From contig NZ_FTMN01000004.1 in NCBI RefSeq assembly GCF_900155945.1, positions 310,001-374,000 of the forward strand: 64,000 nucleotides of DNA, written 5' to 3'. This DNA is from Marinobacterium stanieri (lineage in GTDB: Bacteria; Pseudomonadota; Gammaproteobacteria; Pseudomonadales; Balneatricaceae). The position numbers and the translations under genes were made by a program. This document shows positions 16,653 through 25,230 of the stretch, piece after piece (within the stretch, counting starts at the first letter, position 1; each line of letters starts with the position of its first letter). The notes beneath the pieces were generated by a model. That model worked only from the letters and a program-made list of their open reading frames with translations. It did no database searches and was not told where the DNA came from.

Positions 16653-16811
16653 ATTATTATTCTCAAAAATGAAATCTTGCCTTCCCGCATATCCAGTAGA
16701 TAAATATCCACACCGGCCTATATTGAACAACCATAACACAGCAAATATCGGGCGCTATCCAGTTTTTACTCCGATTTATGCATTTCAGCCTGCTTAAGCT
16801 TCAGGTCCTTC

Positions 16812-17402
16812 ATGATGCCAGAAACAGAATCTACAGCGTCAAACCCGTCCAGTGTCACGGTGGTTATTTCACGCCGCGTCATCAAAGGTCAGGAAGATCA
16901 TTTCGAGCAACTGAGCAGTGAAATGACCCATCGAGCATCGCGCTACCCGGGTTACCTGGGCGCTGACCTGTTTCGCCCGGCCAGTGCCAACGATCCTGAA
17001 TATCGCATCATCTTCAAGTTTTCAGATCAGGAGTCGCTGGCTGCCTGGCAAGCTTCCAGCGAGCGTGCGGAGATACTGGAACAGATAGAGCCTCTGCTGG
17101 TCAGCCCCAGCGAAGTCGAAACCCTGTCCGGGATCGTCAACTGGTTTACCTTGCCCGGCCATAACCCGGTCAAACCACCTGCAAAGGCCAAAATGACATT
17201 TGTCAGCTGGCTGGCTCTCTACCCGACCGTGACGCTGATCTTTTTCCTGTTCGGCGATCTGTTGGCACAGGTACCTCTGTTACTGCGCACGCTGCTGGTC
17301 ACGGCTGTGGTCATGGTCGTCATGTCCTATGTACTGATGCCTCGATTTACACGCTGGTTTGCCTTCTGGCTTTTTCCAAAACATGAACAGAACGAACGCT
17401 GA
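16812..17402 (+). CDS. ABM-domain protein with two C-terminal membrane helices
   Basis: 196-residue protein. Residues ~14-100 look like an antibiotic-biosynthesis-monooxygenase (ABM, dimeric alpha-beta barrel) domain: SVTVVISRRVIKGQEDHFEQL, then YPGYLGADLFRP and YRIIFKFSDQESLAAW. Residues ~125-185 form two hydrophobic helices (LALYPTVTLIFFLFGDLL and LLRTLLVTAVVMVVMSYVLMP). This domain combination is widespread but uncharacterised. Either of two adjacent ATGs (16812, 16815) could be the start. It is followed after 26 bp by a flavin-dependent oxidoreductase gene. Enzymatic role unknown. Confidence 0.75.
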   Translation: MMPETESTASNPSSVTVVISRRVIKGQEDHFEQLSSEMTHRASRYPGYLGADLFRPASANDPEYRIIFKFSDQESLAAWQASSERAEILEQIEPLLVSPSEVETLSGIVNWFTLPGHNPVKPPAKAKMTFVSWLALYPTVTLIFFLFGDLLAQVPLLLRTLLVTAVVMVVMSYVLMPRFTRWFAFWLFPKHEQNER

Positions 17403-17428
17403 GACAGCGCTCCCATTCAGGACCCCCA

Positions 17429-18439
17429 ATGACTTTGAAATTGACCGTTGTCGACCAATCTCCCGTTCAGGGCTTGCCCGCCAACACTTCACCGGTGGCC
17501 ATCAGTGTCGACCTGGCGAAGGCCTGTGACCGCCTTGGCTATCACCGTTACTGGCTGGCAGAGCATCACAACAGCGTAAACTTTGCAGGCCCCTGCCCCG
17601 AGATTCTGATCGGGCACATTGCCGGTCAGACACAACGTATTCGTGTTGGCAGCGGCGGTGTCATGCTCACCCATTACAGCCCTTACAAGGTGGCCGAGCA
17701 GTTCAGCATGCTGGAAACCTTATATCCCGGGCGGATCGATCTGGGCATCGGCCGAGCTCCAGGTGGTGATGCGCTGGCCTCCAACGCCCTGGCTTACCCG
17801 GCTCAGCCGGGACTGGAGGACTATGCCGAGCAGTCCTGGTTATTGCAGCAACTGCTCCATGGTCGCTTGCCAGAGGATCACCCCTATAAAAATCTGCAGG
17901 TCATGCCCGGTGAGCCGGCAACTCCACAGACCTGGATGCTTGGCTCCAGCGGTGGCAGTGCAGGCCTCGCCGGCCAGGTGGGCATGAAAATGTGCCTGGC
18001 ACTGTTTATCAGTCCGGACCCGGCTCCGCCCAGCGTCATTAGCGAGTACAAGCGAGCCTGGGCAGAAGCAGGACATGAGGGCCAACCCGAAGCCAGTATC
18101 GCGGTCGCGGCCCTCTGTGCCGACAGCCGTGAGGAAGCAGAGTACCTGGCTGCACCCGCGGTCTACTGGAAGGTCAAAGCCTTCCGTCAAGGCGTCCGTG
18201 AAGTGGTGAAACATCCGGATGAAGCCTGGCGTCTCAGGGATCAGCTGCCCCCTTCGGATCAGGGCTTTTTTAATGCCGTGCTCAATTCCATGGTACTGGG
18301 CTCGGCAGATGAGTGCGCCGAACAGATCAGTCAGGTAGCAGACCAATATCGTAGTGATGAAGTAGGTATCGTCACCGTCACACACGATTACAAGGACCGG
18401 CTGGGCAGTTATGAAAGGCTGGCAAAAAGGATGCTATGA
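17429..18439 (+). CDS. LLM-class (luciferase-like) flavin-dependent oxidoreductase
   Basis: 336-residue bacterial-luciferase-superfamily protein of the MsnO8/YhbW type. Characteristic stretches: YHRYWLAEHHNS (~40), RIRVGSGGVMLTHYSPYKVAEQF (~70), LYPGRIDLGIGRAPGGD (~100) and WMLGSSGGSAGLA. It probably binds FMN and oxidises or monooxygenates an unknown small molecule in the cytoplasm. Paired with the ABM protein upstream and a divergent LysR gene. Substrate cannot be assigned. Confidence 0.85.
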   Translation: MTLKLTVVDQSPVQGLPANTSPVAISVDLAKACDRLGYHRYWLAEHHNSVNFAGPCPEILIGHIAGQTQRIRVGSGGVMLTHYSPYKVAEQFSMLETLYPGRIDLGIGRAPGGDALASNALAYPAQPGLEDYAEQSWLLQQLLHGRLPEDHPYKNLQVMPGEPATPQTWMLGSSGGSAGLAGQVGMKMCLALFISPDPAPPSVISEYKRAWAEAGHEGQPEASIAVAALCADSREEAEYLAAPAVYWKVKAFRQGVREVVKHPDEAWRLRDQLPPSDQGFFNAVLNSMVLGSADECAEQISQVADQYRSDEVGIVTVTHDYKDRLGSYERLAKRML

Positions 18440-18469
18440 TCGGCGCTTTTGCACGACGCGGTATCTCCA

Positions 18470-19183
18470 GTGAACCTGATCCTGCTCTACACTTCTGACT
18501 TTATCAGCCCTCACCTTGTGCGCCTGACTGACCGCCGCTTTCATCACATGCGCAGCGTTCACCAGGCGCAGGTCGGAGAAGCGTTCAAGGTCGGGGTGCT
18601 TGATGGCCTGGTCGGCCAAGGCAAAGTCTCTGCACTGAGCGATGACTATATAGAGTTGCAGGTTCAGCTGGATCAAGCGCCGCCCAAACCCTTGCCCCTG
18701 CACCTGATCATGGCGCTGCCGCGCCCGAAAATGCTTAAGCGCACGCTGGAAACAGCCGCCACTCTCGGCGTGAAAGACCTTTGGCTGATCAACTCGTACC
18801 GTGTCGACAAGAGCTACTGGTCCACGCCGATTCTGAAAGCGGACAAGACCCGTGAGCACCTGCTGCTGGGACTGGAACAAGCCGGCGATACCCGTTTGCC
18901 TCGGGTGCACCTGCGCAAGCGCTTCAAGCCCTTTGTCGAAGACGAGCTGCCGGCACTCGCACGCAACACCCGGGCACTGGTTGCTCACCCCTATGACGCC
19001 GCGCCCTGCCCTGACCCCGAAGCCAGTCCGACCACACTCGCCATTGGCCCTGAAGGCGGCTTTATTGCCTACGAGGTTGAAAAGCTGCAAGAAGCTGGCC
19101 TGGAGAGCATTCACCTGGGCCGTCGCATCCTGCGCGTTGAAACCGCCGTACCCGTGTTGCTGTCTCGGCTCTTCCCGCTCTAA
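18470..19183 (+). CDS. rsmE: 16S rRNA (uracil(1498)-N3)-methyltransferase
   Basis: 237-residue SPOUT-family methyltransferase modifying U1498 in helix 44 of 16S rRNA with SAM. C-terminal SPOUT knot motifs: LAIGPEGGFIAYEVEKL and HLGRRILRVETAVPVLLSRL. N-terminal PUA-like domain has DRRFHHMRSVHQAQVGE. Start taken at GTG 18470 (V/M-NLILLY as in Pseudomonas relatives), 30 nt after the LLM stop; a TTG 21 nt upstream is also open. Confidence 0.92.
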   Translation: MNLILLYTSDFISPHLVRLTDRRFHHMRSVHQAQVGEAFKVGVLDGLVGQGKVSALSDDYIELQVQLDQAPPKPLPLHLIMALPRPKMLKRTLETAATLGVKDLWLINSYRVDKSYWSTPILKADKTREHLLLGLEQAGDTRLPRVHLRKRFKPFVEDELPALARNTRALVAHPYDAAPCPDPEASPTTLAIGPEGGFIAYEVEKLQEAGLESIHLGRRILRVETAVPVLLSRLFPL

Positions 19184-19269
19184 GCCTGACCCAGCGCAAG
19201 GTATATCTGGAACACTGGTCTATATAATTCATTGCCATAATTCGAAAACAAGAATCAAACGCAATAGCA

Positions 19270-19308
19270 TTGACATAAGAACCAAAACTAATAACAATTC
19301 GCATTAAG
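19270..19308 (+). promoter_or_regulatory. fbpA promoter with candidate Fur box
   Basis: TTGACA (19270-19275), a 17-bp spacer and AACAAT (19293-19298) form a plausible promoter. The -10 overlaps AATAACAATTCGCATTAAG (19290-19308), which agrees with the Fur-box consensus at 11 of 19 positions by my alignment. Iron repression is expected for the encoded transporter. Confidence 0.5.
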
Positions 19309-19355
19309 TTTTTAAGATCATTTTCCGGGGGACAGCCCGGCATATGGAGACAACG

Positions 19356-20381
19356 ATGACCGCAAAAAAAGCATTACTGGCAGGCTTGGCTCTTTCAACT
19401 TTTGGCAGTGTTGCTCAGGCTGCTGACGAAGTGAACATTTACTCCTATCGTCAGGAGTTCCTGATCAAACCGCTGCTGGAAGCTTTCACCGCTGAAACCG
19501 GCATCAAGGCCAACGTTATCTTCTCCAAAAAAGGACTTCTGGAGCGTTTGGAACATGAAGGCGCCAACTCACCGGCAGACGTTCTGCTGACTTCTGATGT
19601 AGGCCCCCTGTACGACGCCGTTCAGCGCGACCTGGTCGCCCCCATCGATAGCGACATTGTCGATGCCAATGTGCCGTCTCAGTACCGCTCCAAGGACGAC
19701 AAGTGGGTCGGCCTGACAGCACGCTCACGTATCATCTACGCATCCAAAGATCGTGTTGAAGACGGCGAGATCCAGACTTATGAAGATCTGGCTGACCCGA
19801 AGTGGAAAGGTCGTATCTGTACCCGAAGCGGCAAGCATTCCTACAACCTTTCTCTGATCGGCTCAATCATTGAACATAATGGTGAAGAACAGGCCGAACA
19901 GTGGCTGAGCGCTGTAAAAGACAACCTGGCTCGCCGCCCTCAGGGTAACGACCGTGCCCAGGTGAAAGCCGTCAAGGAAGGCCAGTGCGACCTGGCACTG
20001 GGTAACACCTACTACTACGGCAAAATGCTGACCAACACCAAAGAGCCGGAACAGGTCGAGTGGGCCAAGTCCGTCAACCTGGTATTCCCGAACCAGAATG
20101 ACCGTGGTGCGCACATGAGCATCTCCGGTGCTGCCCTGGCCAAGAATGCACCGCATCCGGATGCTGCCATCAAGCTGATCGAGTTCCTGACCAGCGAAAA
20201 AGCACAGAAGATGTACGCCGAAGTAAACTACGAGTTCCCGGTTCGTGCTGGCATCGAGTGGTCCGACCTGCTGAAAGAGCACATGGGCGAATTCAAGGCT
20301 GACGAAGTAAACCTGGGCGATGTGGTTAAACACCGCGCAGATGCATCTCGCCTGGTCGACAAGGTCGGCTTCGACAACTGA
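19356..20381 (+). CDS. fbpA: Periplasmic iron(III)-binding protein
   Basis: 341-residue periplasmic ferric-ion-binding protein of the FbpA/FutA/AfuA family. Signal peptide MTAKKALLAGLALSTFGSVA with cleavage after AQA. Mature protein begins DEVNIYSYRQEFLI; the clustered tyrosines in GNTYYYGKML are where family members coordinate Fe3+. ATG 19356 follows GGAG by 6 nt; an ATG 12 nt upstream is an alternative. Followed by an attenuator-like hairpin and fbpB. Confidence 0.9.
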   Translation: MTAKKALLAGLALSTFGSVAQAADEVNIYSYRQEFLIKPLLEAFTAETGIKANVIFSKKGLLERLEHEGANSPADVLLTSDVGPLYDAVQRDLVAPIDSDIVDANVPSQYRSKDDKWVGLTARSRIIYASKDRVEDGEIQTYEDLADPKWKGRICTRSGKHSYNLSLIGSIIEHNGEEQAEQWLSAVKDNLARRPQGNDRAQVKAVKEGQCDLALGNTYYYGKMLTNTKEPEQVEWAKSVNLVFPNQNDRGAHMSISGAALAKNAPHPDAAIKLIEFLTSEKAQKMYAEVNYEFPVRAGIEWSDLLKEHMGEFKADEVNLGDVVKHRADASRLVDKVGFDN

Positions 20382-20413
20382 TTTGTTGTTGAATAATCGA
20401 CAGTTGCACACTG

Positions 20414-20442
20414 AAACGGTAGTCTTCCCGGCTACCGTTTTT
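20414..20442 (+). terminator. Terminator/attenuator between fbpA and fbpB
   Basis: AAACGGTAG (20414-20422) pairs with CTACCGTTT, followed by further T (to 20442). Position suggests partial termination so that the binding protein is made in excess over the permease. Confidence 0.7.
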
Positions 20443-20459
20443 GTGCGTATTACCAAACC

Positions 20460-22151
20460 ATGAACGACATTACCGCCACTGCTGCACCACCGCTGATTGA
20501 TACCCGCAAGCCCCGTCGCCTGATGCCGGGCTGGTATTCCATCGCCTGGGGCAGTGCGATTCTGGTAATGTTGCCGGTGCTGGCCGTGTTCTGGCTGGCG
20601 CTGTTTCCGACCGAAAACATCTGGCCACACCTGGTCGACACCATTCTTCCAGTCTATATCAAGACTACCCTGCTCCTGCTGGCCGGTGTCGGCAGCCTGT
20701 CTGTGATAATCGGCGTGGGTACCGCCTGGCTGGTCACCATGTGTAACTTTCCCGGCAGGCGTATTTTCGAGTGGGCTCTGTTACTGCCCTTTGCCATGCC
20801 GGCCTACCTGATCGCGTACCTGTATACCGATCTGCTGGAATATGCCGGACCACTGCAAACCCTGCTGCGAGACCTGTTTGGCTGGCAAACCGCTCGCGAA
20901 TACTGGTTCCCCGAAATTCGCAGCCTGGGGGGCGCCATTCTGATGCTGACCTTGGTGCTCTACCCCTATGTTTACCTGCTGTCTCGCGCCAGCTTTCTGG
21001 AACAGTCCATGAGTATCCGCGATGCCAGCCGTATTTTTGGCTGCTCGCCACTGCAAAGCTTCTACCGCGTGTCCCTGCCCATTGCGCGCCCGGCCATCGC
21101 TGTAGGCCTGTCACTGGTCTCCATGGAGACTTTGAATGACTTTGGTACCGTGGATTACTTTGCCGTCAAAAGCCTCTCTGCCGGCATCTATGATGCCTGG
21201 CTGAACATGGGCAACCTGGGGGCTGCCGCTCAAATCGCGACCCTGATGATGGTGTTCGTAATTCTGCTGATCTCGCTTGAGCGCATCGCTCGCGCCCGCC
21301 AGAGACAGTTCACCAACGCCGACCGTTTCGGCAGTATCGACCGCTACAGCCTGTCACCCGGCAAATCGGCACTGGCCACCCTGGCCTGCGCCCTCCCGGT
21401 GGTACTCGGCTTTCTGGTGCCTTTCCTGGTACTGGGCAGTTACGCCGTTCGCCGCCTGGATCAGCTGGGTGAGGCTGACTTTCTGGCCCATGCCAGCCAC
21501 AGCTTTACCCTTTCCGCGACGGCTGCCCTGCTGACCGTTGCCGTGGCGATTGTGTTGGCCTACAGCAAACGCCTCTACCCCAGCCACCGCTCCTTGACGC
21601 TGGCCTCCCGCTTCAGCAGCCTGGGCTACGCCCTGCCCGGTGCGGTACTGGCTATTGGCGTGATCATCCCGCTGGCGGCTTTCGATAACAGCGTGGATGC
21701 GTTCATGCGCGAGCATTTCGGCTTTGGCACAGGCCTGCTGCTCAGCGGAACACCTTTTGCCATTGTCTTTGCCTACTGCGTTCGCTTCCTTGCGGTCTCC
21801 ACCGGCAGTGTCGACTCGTCACTGGCCAAGGTAACTCCCAGCATGGATATGGCCTCCCGTTCGCTGGGCCTCAACCCGCTGCAAACACTGCGCCGTGTTC
21901 ACCTGCCCCTGATCCGGGGTGGACTCTTGACCGCCGTGCTGGTGGTCTTTGTGGATGCCATGAAAGAACTGCCGGCCACACTGATCCTGCGCCCGTTCAA
22001 CTACGATACCCTGGCTACTTACGTGTACCAGTATGCGTCTGACGAGATGCTGGAAACCAGTGCTTTGGCAGCCATGCTGATTGTGCTGGTGGGGATTGTT
22101 CCGGTGATACTGCTGAGCCGTTCTATTACTTCGACTCGACAGGGTCGGTAG
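20460..22151 (+). CDS. fbpB: Iron(III) ABC transporter permease (fused two-module)
   Basis: 563-residue inner-membrane permease with two homologous BPD_transp_1 modules in one chain, as in FbpB/SfuB: first module with SRASFLEQSMSIRDASRIFGCSP (EAA-type loop, ~170-195), second with ASRSLGLNPLQTLRRVHLPL (~465-485). About twelve helices. No good Shine-Dalgarno precedes the ATG. No ATPase gene (fbpC) follows; instead a REP cluster and an opposing gene, so the ATPase must be encoded elsewhere. Confidence 0.9.
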   Translation: MNDITATAAPPLIDTRKPRRLMPGWYSIAWGSAILVMLPVLAVFWLALFPTENIWPHLVDTILPVYIKTTLLLLAGVGSLSVIIGVGTAWLVTMCNFPGRRIFEWALLLPFAMPAYLIAYLYTDLLEYAGPLQTLLRDLFGWQTAREYWFPEIRSLGGAILMLTLVLYPYVYLLSRASFLEQSMSIRDASRIFGCSPLQSFYRVSLPIARPAIAVGLSLVSMETLNDFGTVDYFAVKSLSAGIYDAWLNMGNLGAAAQIATLMMVFVILLISLERIARARQRQFTNADRFGSIDRYSLSPGKSALATLACALPVVLGFLVPFLVLGSYAVRRLDQLGEADFLAHASHSFTLSATAALLTVAVAIVLAYSKRLYPSHRSLTLASRFSSLGYALPGAVLAIGVIIPLAAFDNSVDAFMREHFGFGTGLLLSGTPFAIVFAYCVRFLAVSTGSVDSSLAKVTPSMDMASRSLGLNPLQTLRRVHLPLIRGGLLTAVLVVFVDAMKELPATLILRPFNYDTLATYVYQYASDEMLETSALAAMLIVLVGIVPVILLSRSITSTRQGR

Positions 22152-22182
22152 GGTTTAGAGCCGGGTTCGTTTGGGCTGGGTA

Positions 22183-22363
22183 TTCGCGCGCGGAGCGCGC
22201 TCCCACATTTTGCAGGCTTTCCCAAATAGGAAGCAGGTGTGCTGGATTAAGCCTTCGCGTGCGGAGCACGCTCCCACAACCAGTTCCCAATACCACAGCA
22301 GCAAAATGCCCACCTTATAATGGTAACTGTGGAATTTGTCGGAGGCCGCCGCTCCGCGGCCGA
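22183..22363. repeat. REP-like repeat cluster downstream of fbpB
   Basis: Units at 22183-22207 and 22254-22278 in one orientation and a variant unit at 22337-22363 in the other. Outer bases (TTCGCG...CTCCCACA) are constant while the stem bases differ but stay complementary. Lies between convergent fbpB and thioesterase genes and may aid 3'-end stability. Confidence 0.75.
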
Positions 22364-22387
22364 ACGATTCAAGCGCCTGACAACACC

Positions 22388-22837
22388 TCAACGCTTAATA
22401 GCAACGTAGACACCCTCCAGACGCATACACACCTGCTCCTGACAAAGCACCTCAACTACCAATTCCAGTTTACCCTTGCCTCGCTCCTCAACCCGCTCGG
22501 CCAACGCATCAGCGGCTGAAAGGTCAGGCAAGGTAACGCGGGTCTCGAAATCAGTGGTCACCGGCTTGAGGTACTGCAGATGGCTATCAGCAATCACCAC
22601 GTCGCATTCCAGCCCACGCTCTTTCAGGCAGAGTGTGGTCAGGCACCAGCCGGCCACTGTGGCAATGGCCGCTTGAGAGCCGCCAAAACCGGTCCCCTTG
22701 TCATTCACATTGGGCGCCAGCGGCGTCGGCACTGTCAGCGTTTGCCCGTCCCAGCCCAGCTGTTCAATGCCAAGATGCTCCAGCAGAGGGATTTGGGTTT
22801 TGAGCCATTTCAGAAAGTCCTGGGTATTGGTTTGCAT
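22388..22837 (-). CDS. Putative thioesterase (YiiD C-terminal domain family)
   Basis: 149-residue hot-dog-fold protein resembling the YiiD_C thioesterase domain: LAPNVNDKGTGFGGSQAAIATVAGWCLTTL, then ADSHLQYLKPVTTDFETRV. Likely hydrolyses an acyl-CoA or acyl-ACP thioester; substrate unknown. ATG 22837 follows AAGGA at 5-6 nt; the frame extends upstream through REP sequence, which is not coding. Flanked by REP clusters on both sides. Confidence 0.75.
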   Translation of the reverse strand: MQTNTQDFLKWLKTQIPLLEHLGIEQLGWDGQTLTVPTPLAPNVNDKGTGFGGSQAAIATVAGWCLTTLCLKERGLECDVVIADSHLQYLKPVTTDFETRVTLPDLSAADALAERVEERGKGKLELVVEVLCQEQVCMRLEGVYVAIKR

Positions 22838-22886
22838 GACTGTCCTTATGGTTGGTGTGCCGAGACTCGACTGGATACAGAAACAT

Positions 22887-23039
22887 TTCGCACGCGGAGC
22901 GCGCCCCCACAACCTTTCATCCACATCTATTATGCCGGGCCATGCTATCAATGTGGGACTGTTCGCGCACGGAGTGCGCTCCCACGACGGTATCACAGCC
23001 CTGCAAAGAACAAGTGTGGGAGCGCACTCTGTGCGCGAA
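22887..23039. repeat. REP-like repeat cluster between thioesterase and nitroreductase genes
   Basis: Units at 22887-22911 and 22962-22985 in one orientation, and an inverted unit TGTGGGAG...GCGCGAA at 23015-23039. The last one ends just past the nitroreductase stop on its opposite flank. Same family as the clusters at 0.8 and 22.2 kb. Confidence 0.8.
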
Positions 23040-23057
23040 TAATGAGCTAATTACAGC

Positions 23058-23615
23058 TCAATCACCCCAGCGGCTGACAAACTGATCCACATCCAGCTTA
23101 GGCGCGTCCTTGTCGCGACCCGGCTGCCCCAGGTAGATATAACCGACAATGCTTTCGCCTTCGCTCAACCCCAGGCCCTTTTCCACATGCGCGTTGTAGG
23201 CCATATCGCCGGTTCGCCACATGGCACCCAAACCCTGGGCATAGGCTGCTTGAGTAATCGCATGTGCTGCACAGCCAGCAGAGATCAGCTGCTCGCTGTG
23301 AGGTACCTTGGGATGCTCACGGGTGACCGCAATCACGGTGATGATCATCGGGGCTCTGAGCGGCATGTTCTGACACTTTTCCAGACGCGCGGCTGAGGCT
23401 TCAGGGTCATCCGCACGTGCGGCATCCGCATACAGCTGCCCCATGCGTTTAAGCCCTTCACCTTCAGTGACCAGGAAGCGCCAGGGGCGCAGGGCACCGT
23501 GATCCGGTGAGCGCAGCGCCGCTTTGAACAGGTTGTCCAGCTGCTCCCGTGTCGGGGCCGGTCCTTCCAGTTTGGGGCATGAAACGCGGTTGATCAGGGC
23601 ATCGAGTGCCTGCAT
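23058..23615 (-). CDS. Nitroreductase family protein (YdjA-like)
   Basis: 185-residue FMN-dependent nitroreductase-fold protein of the small YdjA type. Features: RSPDHGALRPWRFLVTEGEGL near the N-terminus (FMN phosphate contacts), AAHAITQAAYAQGLGAMWRTG in the middle, and YIYLGQPGR at the end. Reduces quinones, nitro compounds or related substrates with NAD(P)H; the physiological substrate is unknown. Ends 17 nt upstream of, and likely shares a transcript with, queF. Confidence 0.85.
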   Translation of the reverse strand: MQALDALINRVSCPKLEGPAPTREQLDNLFKAALRSPDHGALRPWRFLVTEGEGLKRMGQLYADAARADDPEASAARLEKCQNMPLRAPMIITVIAVTREHPKVPHSEQLISAGCAAHAITQAAYAQGLGAMWRTGDMAYNAHVEKGLGLSEGESIVGYIYLGQPGRDKDAPKLDVDQFVSRWGD

Positions 23616-23632
23616 GTGACTCTCCTGTAGGC

Positions 23633-24457
23633 TTACTGGCGTGAAAGGCGCAGATTCTGGGGCGTGTCATTGATGCTGGAGCGGTACGGGTTGATATCCA
23701 AACCGCCGCGGCGCACATAACGTGCATAGACACTGAGCTTTTGTGGTCGGCAACGCTGCCAGATATCCATGAAGATGTTCTCCACACACTGTTCGTGGAA
23801 ATCACCATGCTCACGGTAGGAGATCAAATACGCCAACAGCCCCTTGTGATCGATCTGAGGCCCCTTGTAGCGAATCTGCACACTGGCCCAATCCGGCTGC
23901 CCCGTTACCGGACAGTTGGACTTGAGCAGGTGACTGACCAGCGTCTCATCCTGCACCTGACCACCTGAGGTCAGCAACTGCGGCGCCGGGGTATAGTGTT
24001 CAACCTGCAGCGGCAATTCATCCAGGCACAGCCCCTTGAGCTGCTGCACTTCTACCGGCGCATTGAGGGACGTCAGAATCACATCCACCGGCGCGCCAGC
24101 CGCCGCACTCAAGTCTTCTTGCATGCGTGTGCGCACCTCAGCTTCATTGCAGAAACGGCTCAGGTTGTAGGAGTTCAAATACAGCTTGAATGACTTGGAC
24201 TCGATAATATTCGGCGAGCTGGCAGGAATACGAAACTCGGCCAGACGCACTACCGGTTTGCCGCCCTGATCAAGCCAGGACACCTCATAGGCGTTCCAGA
24301 TATCCAGGCCACGGAACGGCAGCGACGAACGTGTGACGCCCTTGGCCTGCCAGTTCAGGTCACGCGCAATGGGATACAGCAGCTTGGGGTCGTATTCGTT
24401 GACATAGGCGGTCTCCTGCCCCAGCGGCGATGCCTTGACTTGATGATGTTCGCTCAT
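23633..24457 (-). CDS. queF: NADPH-dependent 7-cyano-7-deazaguanine reductase
   Basis: 274-residue long-form (YqcD-type) QueF reducing preQ0 to preQ1 in queuosine biosynthesis. Substrate-binding motif ESKSFK at 86-91; catalytic Cys182 in SNCPVTGQPDW and Asp189. Its ATG overlaps the upstream permease stop by 1 bp (TAATG), suggesting co-translation with the ABC exporter genes. No preQ1 riboswitch is apparent. Confidence 0.95.
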   Translation of the reverse strand: MSEHHQVKASPLGQETAYVNEYDPKLLYPIARDLNWQAKGVTRSSLPFRGLDIWNAYEVSWLDQGGKPVVRLAEFRIPASSPNIIESKSFKLYLNSYNLSRFCNEAEVRTRMQEDLSAAAGAPVDVILTSLNAPVEVQQLKGLCLDELPLQVEHYTPAPQLLTSGGQVQDETLVSHLLKSNCPVTGQPDWASVQIRYKGPQIDHKGLLAYLISYREHGDFHEQCVENIFMDIWQRCRPQKLSVYARYVRRGGLDINPYRSSINDTPQNLRLSRQ

Positions 24458-25230
24458 TATTCACGAATCCCCTTGCCGGTATTGAGCAGATGCATGGCAT
24501 AGCCCCCCAGCAATACGATAAAACCGATAATCATGGCAAAAGCGAAACCGATATTGATATCGCTGACACCCAGGATACCGTAACGGAAACTGTTCACCAT
24601 GTAGAGTATAGGATTGAGCTGAGATACGCCCTGCCAGAACCCGGGCAGCAACTGAATGCTGTAGAAGACACCGCCCAGATAGGTCAGCGGGGTCAAAATA
24701 AAGGTCGGCACGATGGCAATATCATCGAAGGTTTTGGCATATACCGCGTTGATAAAACCGCCCAGCGCAAACAGAATCGCCGTCAGCAACACGACCGCAA
24801 TGGTCACAAACAGGTGATGGATCTGCAGGTCGGTGAAGAACAGGGACAACAGGGTCACAATAAAGCCGACGCCCAGGCCACGCGAAGCACCACCGATGAC
24901 ATACCCCGCCAGGATCACCCAGTTGGGTACCGGCGAGACCAGCAACTCTTCGATGTTGCGCTGGAACTTGGTTCCGAAGAAGGATGACACCACATTGCCG
25001 TAGGAGTTGGTGATCACGGACATCATGATCAGACCCGGCACGATATATTCCATGTAATCAAACCCGCCCATATCACCGATACGCGAGCCGATCAGGTTGC
25101 CGAAGATAATAAAGTAGAGCGTCATGGTGATCGCTGGCGGCAGCAAGGTCTGCACCCAGATGCGCGTAAAGCGGCGGATTTCCTTGACGACGATGGTGAC
25201 GAAAGCGGTCCAGAGCAACCGGGTGTTCAT
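24457..25230 (-). CDS. yadH: ABC-2 type transporter permease (YadH-like)
   Basis: 257-residue inner-membrane permease with about six helices and the ABC-2 signature region (YLGGVFYSIQLLPGFWQGVSQLNPILYMVNSFRYG split over helices 5-6). Works with the ATPase encoded upstream as an exporter of unknown substrate; the E. coli YadGH pair is the usual comparison. Overlaps the ATPase gene by 4 bp and queF by 1 bp. Confidence 0.85.
   Translation of the reverse strand: MNTRLLWTAFVTIVVKEIRRFTRIWVQTLLPPAITMTLYFIIFGNLIGSRIGDMGGFDYMEYIVPGLIMMSVITNSYGNVVSSFFGTKFQRNIEELLVSPVPNWVILAGYVIGGASRGLGVGFIVTLLSLFFTDLQIHHLFVTIAVVLLTAILFALGGFINAVYAKTFDDIAIVPTFILTPLTYLGGVFYSIQLLPGFWQGVSQLNPILYMVNSFRYGILGVSDINIGFAFAMIIGFIVLLGGYAMHLLNTGKGIRE

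Noticed and set aside
22838-23057. Short open frames over the REP cluster
   Set aside because: They translate repeated palindromes (recurrent arginine/histidine-rich peptides) and have no ribosome-binding sites.
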